From Conidiobolus incongruus B7586 (taxonomy: Eukaryota; Entomophthoromycota; Entomophthoromycetes; Entomophthorales; Conidiobolaceae): a stretch of 11,508 nt of DNA. Shown in pieces: positions 1 to 7,972 of the stretch. The translations under genes and the position numbers were made by a program. How positions within the stretch are numbered: the first letter of the stretch is position 1; every line of letters begins with the position of its first letter. Under the pieces are notes generated by a model that ran no database searches, was not told the DNA's origin, and saw only the letters and a program-made list of their open reading frames with translations. The DNA lies in the NCBI GenBank assembly GCA_000697335.1, contig JNEM01013988.1:1-11508 (forward strand). The letters run 5' to 3'.

Positions 1-2260
1 ATATATTGATATTTTCTTATAAAACAATATATTTAGATAATTATTTCTAATATATACAATTAATTCAGTATATCAATCTCTTAATTTGGACAATGAAATT
101 TAAAGCGATATTTATAATTATTTAAAAAAACTAGAATTTAATATTTTATATAATAGTTGTAATCCATTATATTTAATATTAGCAAATATTTACTTTGTAA
201 CTAACCTAATTGGACATATAATTATAATAAATAAAATCATTGATAATATTGTTAATAATAAGATTTAAGTAAGATTGACTTATAAAGATATATTCAATAA
301 TAAAAATCACTTTATAAATAGGAGTTTATTTCTTAAATAGGTAAATATCCATTAATTACTTTTATTTACTATATAATTTTTTAAAAATTATATTTAAAAA
401 AACTATTTATTTTTTTAATATCAATAATATATAAATATATAAACCATTTTTATAATTTAAAAAATCTTTATAACTTAATTATTGATAATAATATATCAAA
501 AATTAACTGTATAAAAAATTCCCAAAAATTAATTTTAAAATTTATAAAATATTATATTTCTTATATATAATATAACCATATATTATTAAATAGGATTATT
601 CTTAAATAAGTACTTAATTTCTTAAATTATAATATTCAATTATATCATATATATATTTAATAGTCCAAATATATAATATTCAAAATATTTATTATAAATT
701 GATTTATTCTATTATTAATAATTTGGGATATTTTAAAAAATATATGATATATTAATCACTAAATTTCCTAATATTATAATTACATATATAGATATAATAT
801 AATAAACTATGGGTTAGTAAAATATAATGGTTATATTATTAAATATTAATAACATATAATAATATTAATTAGAGTAATTTTTTTCAGATAATTATATTTA
901 AATATCAGCTATTTAAACGTTTATTTATATTGAAATGATTAATTTTATTGTCCAATACTAATATCAAGATTATATTATTTATTTGATCAAAATAATACCA
1001 TATTTAAATATTCTTAAATATAAATTAAAATAATATTTTATATTGACTTTTATAACTTTAAATATAAAAACTTAATATCAATATTAAGAGTTATATTTAA
1101 TAATTATAAGGTTTTATTTAATTCATATTTAATCCATAATATACAACTATTAATGTGGTTTTAAATTACAAGTAATATATAAAAGAAAATGGTGATAAAT
1201 TTTATTTTATAAAATCAAATTAATTCAAAAATATTTAATAAGTTAAATCTAATTATTATACCAAAAATAAAAATTTTAATTATGCAATATTTATAAATTC
1301 ATACGAATATTATGGAAAATTTCATTAATATATATATATATATATATATATATTGAAAATTAGATCAAATATATTAATTTTTATTAAATATGCTATATTG
1401 ATTCTAAAAGGGCCAATTTGACCTTACTGGATATCTAAGCCATGCATTAAGGCTGGGTTTTAATAAAAAAATTGAATAGTTTTAACCTAAATATTAATTA
1501 TTGAAAACATAGAACACACAACTAATTAGATAATACTAATAAGCTGTAGGGAATTAAATTCAATGAATCAATTATTCATAACACATATTTTATACAAAAT
1601 ATTCCTTATAATTAATTCAAATATAATTCATTTCCGAATTATAAAATATAACAAGTGAGAAAGTTTAAAATTTAATTTCCTTATGTGAATTTTGTGATAA
1701 TTATTGGTTATACATAAACAATTTAATAATTTATTTTATAATTATTGAGTATGCTAATAGAATTTAACACGACTTATTAATTAATTCTTCATAGTTTTAT
1801 TTGATTAAAATTTAAATCTGATCATATCTATAATATAAACAACAACCGGATATAAATGATGTTAATTAATCCAAGGTACTATTATCACGTTATATATAAT
1901 AATCAATAATAAAACAAAACTTTAAATAATCCAAGTTTATTAATCAAAAAGATTTAACTATAAAAATATACCTTCAGTTTAACATAAGATAACATAAAAT
2001 AAATCCAATAATAATAGACTAGAATTAATTAGAATGAGATTAAATTATTATTATTATTATAAATAAATTTCGATTAATTATAAGTTAATTTGACTTTTAT
2101 AGTAGTTTAATCAAGTGGTTAATTTAGTTATAAAAACAATAATATTAATTAATATCAATAATCTATAATCAATTTAATGTATTATGAATTTAATAATATT
2201 AATCTAATTAAATCCTGTAATGATATATATCCGTCATATTAGCATCTAATAATAATTTTC
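1..2260. other. AT-rich desert, no gene seen
   Basis: The first two 60-base lines contain 6 and 12 G/C bases. Stops are frequent in all six frames and there are many TTAATTAA-like words. A slightly GC-richer spot at 1405-1460 contains a weak AGCC/GGCT hairpin and nothing recognisable. I find no transposon protein remnant or terminal repeat. Confidence 0.7.
1328..1353. repeat. AT dinucleotide microsatellite, 13 units
   Basis: Twenty-six bases of perfectly alternating AT within the left desert. It can form a cruciform and its length is probably unstable; no gene is near. Confidence 0.95.
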
Positions 2261-2333
2261 CATGAATACATATCGTAAAGATCAACCACTAACAATATGC
2301 CCTATTGACATAAACAACACGACAACATCCAAA

Positions 2334-2432
2334 CCCTGGCAATAACACTAAACTTTAACGGGTTAGTGAACCACAACCATCCTTGGGATCAAAACATGAC
2401 CCAGGAACACTAACTTAAAGGGGTCTAGTTAA
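2334..2432. repeat. imperfect direct repeat, two copies 66 bases apart
   Basis: Copy 1 (2334-2370) and copy 2 (2400-2432) share 28 of 32 aligned bases, with gaps of 4, 1 and 1 bases. Shared blocks in order are CCC-GG, AACACTAA, CTT, AA, GGGT, TAGT, AA. Another CCCAG starts at 2466, again 66 bases on, but the match fades after it. Copy 1 contains the inverted pair CACTAA/TTAGTG. It looks like a degenerate minisatellite or duplicated regulatory unit. Confidence 0.6.
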
Positions 2433-2447
2433 ATCTGGGGATTATTT

Positions 2448-2467
2448 GGAAAATTAATTAATTTTCC
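2448..2467. repeat. perfect 20-base palindrome
   Basis: GGAAAATTAATTAATTTTCC is identical on both strands. An alternative longer pairing uses CTGGG (2435-2439) with CCCAG (2466-2470), enclosing AAAATT/AATTTT. It could be a cruciform or a dimeric factor site. Confidence 0.8.
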
Positions 2468-2679
2468 CAGCAATTTCATCCAATATCCTTGAGGAGAAGA
2501 TTTAACCCAAGTCATCCATAATATGTGAAATTAAAGGGAGAACTAGGATTCAAAATCTAAAATCAATTAAGGACTTAATTTTTATCTCCTAAAAACTATG
2601 AGATGTTTGTTTTCTTTTCATATTATAATTTATTGGGCAATGAGTTTAACATATCAAGTTTTGCTATTTTTTTTAAATA

Positions 2680-2706
2680 TTGGCACTTTTCTTCGAAGTG
2701 TGCCAA
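2680..2706. repeat. hairpin TTGGCAC/GTGCCAA with inner palindrome
   Basis: TTGGCAC (2680-2686) and GTGCCAA (2700-2706) form a perfect 7-base-pair stem, and CTTCGAAG (2691-2698) within the loop is itself a palindrome. G/C pairs kept on both sides are notable in such AT-rich DNA. No following T-run or gene suggests a terminator role. Confidence 0.6.
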
Positions 2707-2790
2707 ATTTTTGGCTTATAAATTAAAATGACGGTATTTCCAAATTTAGAGTAAACATTGTGCGGAATTTGAACTCTTATATGAATACTC

Positions 2791-4564
2791 AATTTAGAAA
2801 ATCAGAATAATTGAAAAAGTTTATTAAGTCCTTTTCCATTTTTAAAATTATTAAAAATTACTAAAAATAAATTATAAATTATATAATAGTTAAACAGGTG
2901 ATTAAAATATTTAATAGTATTATTTTGATTAATATTAATACAAATTATATTATTATAAATGATAATTCGAACTTAAGTAACCTTATATTCATAAGTCAAT
3001 AATTAATTAAATTTAATTAAAAAAATATTAATTTTATAAACTTTTTAAATACTAACTAGATCTAATATAATTTGTTTTGAATGTATTCTTCTTTATAGTT
3101 AACCCAAATTATTAGCTATTTTATTATTTAAAGGTTTGATAAATATGAAAGATAATAAGAATTTAATATGAATATTATTTTTAAGTTAATAAATAGTGAA
3201 TTAAACATATTAAAGTGAGTTTTAGAAATCAAATCAATTTTTTGTATCTTTTTAAATGATTAAAGGTTTTTCATTCTTATGATAATAAAAATTTTACCAA
3301 ATATTAATAGAAAAATAATAAATAATAAACACTATAACGAAAAATTTCTGATAGATAAGACTATAATTATAACAAGAGAAGAATAAATATAAATTTCGGA
3401 TTTATATTTTTCTATAGTTATAAATAAAAAGTCATATTGAATACGTTAAAATTACCCCTTTTTCAACTCCTAAACCAAACTATTCATTATTAATCTTGTT
3501 AATATTGATTCTTTAACATCCTAGTATTTTAGACTTGATTAAATATAACTTTTTGATTTTAATTAACTTAGAATCGAATACGTTAATATTTTTTTTCGAT
3601 TATATGATCATTAATTAATAGATATTTTTAACTTGTAATATATAGTTAATAATTAGATTAAATTTAACAAATATTAATTAATATATTTCATAGTATTGTA
3701 CAGTTCAATTGGGTTCCAAATAGTACTTTGTTGAATTTATAAATAATAATATGATATATTCTTTATAATATTTAATTTTTGGTAAGAATTACATAAACCA
3801 AGCAATAGCAAAGTAAAGCAAATCAAAAACCTCAAATAACTTTATTTTATATGAAATATTATTATATTTATACATAATTACTAAAATTGTCAAATCTCTT
3901 TTATTGATAATATTCATTTCGTGAATTTTTGATTTTATATTGAACATGTGTATATGTATATATAAGCTATTACAAATTAGATCAAAAGTTTGTAAACTCC
4001 TTAATCTTTATAAAAAAATATTAAAATATTAATTAAATTATCACTTTTATATTTTTAAGATAAATTATATAAGGTATTAAGAACTTCAATGACTAAGTTT
4101 AATGGATTATCTATTAAAAGTTAAATCTTATTTTTGATATTATATTGATTTTGGTTATGTTATTATGTCAATTCCAAGTTATGCCGATTAAAATTCTGTT
4201 AAAAAGCACCAGTATTATAAGTTTGACACATGCATTGAGTATATTTTTAAGTTTCAATAAAATTTATTATTACTATGATCTATGAATAATACTTCTTATT
4301 TAAAACTTAAAAACGTATTTCAAATTGGTAGTTAAATTTAGAAATGAATAAGAAACATTCATCATTTTTTATCAAAATGCATAAAATTTGTAAATAAAAG
4401 TATGTGATTTTATAATTTTGTTCAATAGTTATTTTTTTTATTAAGATTATTAATTATTTTTCAAATTATTGGTGTTCATTATTATGTTTTATTTTCATAT
4501 ATAATAGTACAGAATACTCAGTCATTTAATTCATAATAATTCTATTGAATTTAATTATATTCCG
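2791..4564. other. AT-rich desert, no gene seen
   Basis: Very AT-rich with dense stops on both strands; no open frame, RNA gene, long repeat or element end is recognisable. A TTCGAA word near 2967 lacks any tRNA arm around it. Confidence 0.7.
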
Positions 4565-4760
4565 TGAAATATGCAGGATTGGGCGCTGGCGCACTATGCC
4601 TTCAATATGCAAAAACTTGAACAATCGGGCAATTCTCAATACATATATTAAATACATTATAAATAACCAAGCGACATGAATCACCTTGCTTGGATGATGA
4701 GAGGCAAATTCAAAATGGATTTGGTGTAACGATGCAAGTGCATTCATCCCCCATTAATAT
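4565..4760. other. small GC-richer island with short open frames
   Basis: About 48% GC at 4571-4620, against 10-20% in the desert. The plus strand has a 26-codon frame from ATG 4571 to TAA 4651 (begins MQDWALAHYAFN), with ATGCAG at its start resembling a splice acceptor, then a 35-codon open stretch in another frame (4663-4767). No GT donor lies between them to join the two. The minus strand is open for 73 codons (4526-4747) with a hydrophobic product. None is recognised, so an eroded gene piece or a non-coding element is as likely as a gene. Confidence 0.3.
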
Positions 4761-5589
4761 TTTTGAATAGTTCTCATTTTATTCAATCAACTTGAAATTC
4801 AAAATAATGATTGTTTGATAAAATATTGAAACAGAAAGAGATCTTCTAATTTTTCGATTAACAAGATTTCAATCCTTCTTTTAGCAGTTTGATCACGATT
4901 TTCCCAGTTCACCAACTGATAAGCGCTCTGTTATTTTCTAAGTGAAATTAAGTTGATTAATCCTAAAAAATTACACTCATTATATGGTATTAATGAGGAT
5001 ACAAAGATTATCCAAGAGGGGCAAAGCTTGATTGAGTTGAAGTGACATGATAACTAAGTTTCACCCAGAATAAATAAACTCCAGGTTGACATAAAGATAT
5101 CATGGGACTGTTAAAAATTTAAAAATATTAACTTCAACCTCTTTAATTGAGTCATATTTAACATCTTGATAGTTATACCGAGAATTAAGGATCTCCTAAA
5201 GTTGATAAATATAGAAGAAATCTACAATTTGAGTTTATTAATGTATGTGAGGTCATTAAAATTATTAATGGTGAAATGTTAATTTATTTTAACCCTGGCG
5301 AAATTTTTTTTACCCATGTAATCAATCAATTTCCTTCAATATTAATAATAAAAAAGTGATCAAATATGAAATCATTAACCTATCAATAGGAATTAAGAAT
5401 ATTATTAAATTAAATATTAATATAATTTAAAATATAAGGGGATTGCTACTAGTTTAAATAATATTAGAACCTATTAAAATAATAAAGTTAAATATTTTTC
5501 AAATTGTTTAATGTTTTAACATTGAATCTAGTCAAAAGAATAGGAAGTTTTGGTTTATGATGGTTTAATTAGTATTGATTGATTGATTA
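4761..5589. other. intermediate-composition spacer without a gene
   Basis: Less AT-rich than the deserts, especially 4860-5240, but all frames are broken by stops and no tRNA or known RNA motif is visible. A small perfect stem CAGTT/AACTG with loop CACC lies at 4905-4918. A minus-strand CAGTTGGT near 4908-4920 resembles a tRNA D-loop, but no matching acceptor or T arm is present. It may be old, decayed functional sequence. Confidence 0.5.
5574..5588. repeat. short ATTG tandem repeat
   Basis: Three and three-quarter copies of ATTG mark the edge between the 3' flank of the zinc-finger gene and AT-rich DNA. It is a simple microsatellite with no visible function. Confidence 0.6.
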
Positions 5590-5803
5590 TATTCTAATTT
5601 GCTTTTGCGTTCATGCTTTCCTCCTCGCAGATTGATGAGGGGATATTTGTTTGCGTTAATTATAGTGCTAGTGGTACAAGTTGCCTACTGGCGTTGAATG
5701 CAATCCCCTTCGCCTCCTTGCCAGAAGATGCTGAGATTTCATGATTAATTAATCTATTGCTTTGAGTGCGCAGCCATTGAAGATTGCCATTAAAGCCCCC
5801 TAC
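5590..5803 (-). other. 3' flank, probably 3' UTR, of the zinc-finger gene
   Basis: The 200 bases beyond the TAA stop stay clearly richer in G+C than the deserts, then composition drops sharply near 5590. That fits a transcribed 3' untranslated region ending there, or the tail of a neighbouring coding remnant. No minus-strand extension of the protein is possible without splicing out the stop. A clear polyadenylation signal is not evident. Confidence 0.4.
5613..5744 (+). CDS. doubtful 43-codon open frame convergent with the zinc-finger gene
   Basis: ATG to TGA encodes 43 aa with mixed, protein-like composition (begins MLSSSQIDEGIFVCV). The bases before 5631 also resemble a fungal 3' splice site: CTAAT, then a pyrimidine-rich run, then GCAG. 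It could therefore be a short gene, a terminal exon whose partner I cannot find, or chance within the 3' UTR of the opposite gene. The family is not recognised. It ends 59 bases before the zinc-finger stop. Confidence 0.15.
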   Translation: MLSSSQIDEGIFVCVNYSASGTSCLLALNAIPFASLPEDAEIS

Positions 5804-6937
5804 TTAATTCATGGGCGTGTCCCTGCCAATCATATGCTGCCCTGCAAGATGATGGGGCGGGTAAGATTGCGGAGGAAGCATGTAGGGGTTGGGTACGGCA
5901 TGTTCGTGCTGTTGTGGGAGTTGCTGGTGGTGCATTTGGTTCATTTGGTTTTGACCACCTCGGTTGTGATCCTTGAATTCGTAAGCACTCCTCTTATTAC
6001 CGTGTTTCTGCATTAAAATATGTGCATTGAGATTATTCAGCGTACCGTAACTCTTATCACATCCGGGATAATTACAGGCGAAAATACGGTCAATTTCTTC
6101 GAATTTTCTGCGGAAACGCTTCTTGGTCTTGACAGCACTCATTGCAACAAAAGAAAACTGCTTTTTGGGAGCAGTGTATGGAGCGATGACATTAGGGAAT
6201 TGCGCTGTGGGATTTGGTTGGTAGTATGGACTATACATTGGGTTTGTTGGGAACAAGGGTTGCGTCATTAAAGCTGTAGAAGGGTGGCGGTTTGGTGAAG
6301 GAATTTGTGGTTGCTGTTGTGGCTGTTGCTGCTGCTGCTGCTGCTGCTGTTGTTGTTGCTGTTTGAAAGCAAGTTGCATTTGTTGATATTCCAATTTGGT
6401 TTGTACATCTTGAGGCAATGAAAATATCCTTTGAACTGTCTTTTTGAAGGATGGAAGCGATGAGTCATGACTAGGAGTAGGGGGTGAATCATGAGGAGAT
6501 GGTGATGTTTTTACAGGTGCTGGATAGGACATATGGTTAGTATTGTTCAAGTCTTCGCTAGCTCCATAGCTTGATTGTCTATGTACAGAAGGTTGGCTGT
6601 TGTTATTGGTTGTAGGTGTTGTGTTATTTCCAAAGTTCATTCTAGAATAATAATCTTGAGGAAATTGCTGCAAATAAGGAAAGTTATTATTTGCGGTAGT
6701 TGGCGTATTGGTTTGCGAATTTGGGTCTTCAAGGCCGGCAGCTTGAGTTGAATAATATTGATTTGAATAGCTTGTGAGGTTCGTCTGAATGGTAGGATGC
6801 TGAGGAGTGAAGAGCGGAAGTGCTGTGCGATCTGCTGTTGAGCCTTGTATCCCCCATTGAGACAGCTGACAGTCGTTCTGCTGATAGGAGGTGGAAGTGG
6901 ATGTTACAATAGGATCCATTGGTAAGCTGCTTCTCAT
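5804..6937 (-). CDS. CON7: Con7-type C2H2 zinc-finger transcription factor, 377 aa
   Basis: This is a single-exon open frame encoding a probable nuclear DNA-binding regulator. Residues 288-312 form one zinc finger, C288-X4-C293-X12-H306-X5-H312, with core residues Y297 and L303 and the block YGTLNNLNAH. It is preceded by FSFV (261-264) and a basic stretch KTKKRFRRKFEEIDR (270-284). This order, FSFV then basic KR-rich EEI then the GTLN-LNAH finger then MQ-HG-KR, is the hallmark of the ascomycete Con7 family. Family members in plant-pathogenic moulds control conidium shape, appressorium formation and cell-wall genes; the role here is inferred. The N-terminal 160 residues are low-complexity N/Q/S/T/P with four S/T-P sites (S145, S147, S151, T154), possible kinase targets. 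A charged, probably helical segment (164-192) leads into 13 glutamines (193-205). The usual basic helix after the finger is missing: after EFKD the tail is Q/H/P-rich. ATG 6937 is the first in-frame start after an upstream stop, with A at -3; M7 is an alternative. Family confident, one-to-one orthology less so. Confidence 0.9.
   Translation of the reverse strand: MRSSLPMDPIVTSTSTSYQQNDCQLSQWGIQGSTADRTALPLFTPQHPTIQTNLTSYSNQYYSTQAAGLEDPNSQTNTPTTANNNFPYLQQFPQDYYSRMNFGNNTTPTTNNNSQPSVHRQSSYGASEDLNNTNHMSYPAPVKTSPSPHDSPPTPSHDSSLPSFKKTVQRIFSLPQDVQTKLEYQQMQLAFKQQQQQQQQQQQQQPQQQPQIPSPNRHPSTALMTQPLFPTNPMYSPYYQPNPTAQFPNVIAPYTAPKKQFSFVAMSAVKTKKRFRRKFEEIDRIFACNYPGCDKSYGTLNNLNAHILMQKHGNKRSAYEFKDHNRGGQNQMNQMHHQQLPQQHEHAVPNPYMLPPQSYPPHHLAGQHMIGRDTPMN
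6323..6361 (-). repeat. CAG/CAA repeat encoding 13 glutamines
   Basis: Thirteen consecutive Gln codons (residues 193-205) lie inside the zinc-finger gene. Seven central codons (6329-6349) are uninterrupted CAG and the rest are mixed CAA/CAG. Three further glutamines follow after one proline. The tract comes straight after a probably helical, Q-rich segment, an arrangement common in fungal activators. The pure CAG core could vary in length between strains. Confidence 0.95.
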
Positions 6938-7212
6938 TCTGGCTATGGTTGTATTGTTATGATAGAGGATCTTTAGTGTGGATTAAATATAACTAATTTT
7001 AGTATGTATTAAAATGACTAGTTAAGTTTTAATTCTTAAAAGCACGTTATCGAGTATTTGTGATCAAATGAATAAAAGAATAAGTCACTGAATCAATAAC
7101 CAACTCCGAGGACAAGCTGAATTTATAAACGAAAGCCAGGGAGCGAGTGATGAAAATAGGGGGGAGGAAATATTTCTATATACAAGTTTTCAATGATTCC
7201 TCTACTCCTGAT
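6938..7212 (-). promoter_or_regulatory. ATG-free 5' leader of the zinc-finger gene
   Basis: On the minus strand no ATG occurs between 7213 and the chosen start at 6937, about 275 bases in which several would be expected at this composition. That fits a transcribed leader under selection against upstream starts and supports the start choice. TATA-like motifs on the minus strand are TATATAGA (7175-7182) and TTTATAAA (7122-7129). A minus-strand TACTAAA followed closely by TTAG near 7000 resembles a fungal branch point with acceptor, but I see no convincing donor, so a leader intron is only a possibility. The transcription start cannot be fixed from sequence. Confidence 0.5.
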
Positions 7213-7336
7213 CATCTCTCTCTTTAAATACCAGATTTTGTTCATTTTGGATAATTTGAAATTCCCTTGAGGGCTGAAGAGGGGAAATGAAAGGATGGGA
7301 GGGGGGATCCAATGGGCTAAAAGCATGTGCGATTGG
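7158..7336 (-). promoter_or_regulatory. probable promoter: AGGGG/CCCCT and CCAAT motifs
   Basis: Three AGGGG motifs (CCCCT on the gene's strand, the core of fungal stress-response elements) lie at 7158, 7280 and 7300, the first and third within runs of six G. A CCAAT box is at 7309-7313 on the plus strand and another (ATTGG) at 7332-7336 on the minus strand. They sit 220-400 bases upstream of the zinc-finger start, a normal fungal promoter distance. The motifs are seen directly; their use by Msn2-like or Hap-type factors is inference. A 67-codon minus-strand open frame over 7123-7326 looks like chance in this C-rich stretch. Confidence 0.4.
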
Positions 7337-7365
7337 TGGACGACAAATTGGGCGGTTTACTTAAC

Positions 7366-7416
7366 ATTTCAGATGAGATTTGAGCAATTATCTGTTTGAT
7401 CTCATGAAATTTCATG
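7366..7416. repeat. nested inverted repeats built on TTTCAT/ATGAAA
   Basis: The left arm ATTTCAGATGAGAT (7366-7379) pairs with ATCTCATGAAAT (7399-7410) over 12 base pairs with a 2-base bulge and a 19-base loop. The right arm also takes part in a perfect 14-base palindrome CATGAAATTTCATG (7403-7416). It could be a dimeric factor's binding site, or a leader hairpin if transcription starts this far up. It lies about 430 bases upstream of the zinc-finger start. Confidence 0.5.
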
Positions 7417-7447
7417 CTTTCCAATTTGGAATTGTTAATTGTTGAGA

Positions 7448-7777
7448 ATGGCATCTGGTTGGCTTGTCTCTATTGTTAGGTTGGTTTTTTCAAACTTCAA
7501 GTCGGCAGATTATGTACTAACTGTGTTTCACCAATTAATTTCAGTTGTAGGTTTAGGGAGTGAATGGAGATTTAATCTGATGCTTGTGATTTTTCAAGTG
7601 TATAAAGAGCTCAAATTGTGCAGAATATGGATCCAATTATGGATGTTTATTGGTGAACTAGATATGTATGAAAGGGGTTATGCTCGTGGGGGTGAAGTGG
7701 TCAATGTTTGTTTGCGTATTGAAATCGTGAGTTATATTTTCACTTGGATTCCGCTTAAGGCTAAACAATTAGGTTAA
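7448..7777 (+). CDS. doubtful open frame, 109 aa, divergent from the zinc-finger gene
   Basis: An ATG with A at -3 opens 109 codons without a stop. I do not recognise the product: it is rich in V, I, L, F and W, with several hydrophobic stretches and no motif. The plus strand here is strongly T/G-rich and C-poor, which gives hydrophobic residues and few stops, so it may be a by-product of composition in the regulatory DNA upstream of the zinc-finger gene. A possible branch point and acceptor (TACTAAC then TTTCAG, about 7514-7545) lie inside the frame without a clear donor. A real small membrane protein cannot be excluded. Confidence 0.18.
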   Translation: MASGWLVSIVRLVFSNFKSADYVLTVFHQLISVVGLGSEWRFNLMLVIFQVYKELKLCRIWIQLWMFIGELDMYERGYARGGEVVNVCLRIEIVSYIFTWIPLKAKQLG

Positions 7778-7894
7778 CCCTAAAACCACATCCCACCTGC
7801 AGAATAATGAATTTAGAAGCGTCTAAATGTGCATCCTGGCTCTTTTGACCTTTGGCCCCTTTTTTCACCTAAATCATTTTAATTAATTACAAAA

Positions 7895-7972
7895 CCGGAA
7901 TAACTAAATTAGCTTAATTTCATCTGTATCCCGGACTAAACTCTTTCAATAAGTTGTATTTTTAGCCCGGGC
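7895..7972. promoter_or_regulatory. three CCGG motifs at exact 36-base spacing
   Basis: CCGG occurs at 7895, 7931 and 7967, each 36 bases apart, the last inside the perfect 8-base palindrome GCCCGGGC (7965-7972). The first two 36-base units agree at about 20 of 36 positions, so they may be worn tandem copies. C/G-rich words are rare in these flanks, and CGG is the half-site of fungal Zn2Cys6 regulators, so an upstream regulatory element is possible. About 1 kb from the zinc-finger start, its target is uncertain. Confidence 0.25.

Larger units (their letters stand above)
2270..2790. other. GC-richer patch within the left desert, no gene seen
   Basis: G+C is visibly higher than on either side, particularly at 2280-2520. 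No frame stays open long enough to suggest coding. It holds an imperfect direct repeat (2334/2400), a 20-base palindrome (2448-2467) and a hairpin (2680-2706). ATCCTTG-GG similarity between 2379-2405 and 2485-2511 (18 of 27 positions) points to further worn internal duplication. It could be a decayed repeat array, a structured RNA or remnant DNA of an old insertion. Confidence 0.45.

Noticed and set aside
1-2260. Possible degraded transposon
   Set aside because: No terminal repeats, target duplications or stretches of recognisable coding similarity could be read from either strand.
2955-2985. TTCGAA word as a possible tRNA B box
   Set aside because: The flanking bases cannot form the T stem and no A box precedes it.
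4880-4930. D-loop-like CAGTTGGT on the minus strand, possible tRNA
   Set aside because: No acceptor pairing and no T arm with the expected TTCGA-type loop in the right place.
5762-6016. 84-codon open frame on the plus strand
   Set aside because: It lies almost wholly antisense to the C-terminus and zinc finger of the 5804-6937 gene and has no motif of its own.
6020-6271. 83-codon open frame on the plus strand
   Set aside because: Antisense shadow of the zinc-finger coding sequence.
6268-6492. 74-codon minus-strand open frame with Ser/Asn runs
   Set aside because: It is the CAG tract and its surroundings read in another frame of the same gene.
7123-7326. 67-codon minus-strand open frame upstream of the zinc-finger gene
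   Set aside because: It covers the C-rich promoter motifs, has no recognisable domain, and ends where the leader begins; better explained as regulatory DNA.
7320-7380. Possible plus-strand intron (GTGCGA to CTTAAC-TTTCAG)
   Set aside because: The flanking sequence is not open in a consistent frame and lies within the presumed promoter of the opposite gene.
7769-7783. TTAGGTTAACCCTAA, resembling telomere repeats facing each other
   Set aside because: Only a single half-unit on each side; no tandem array, so chance palindrome.
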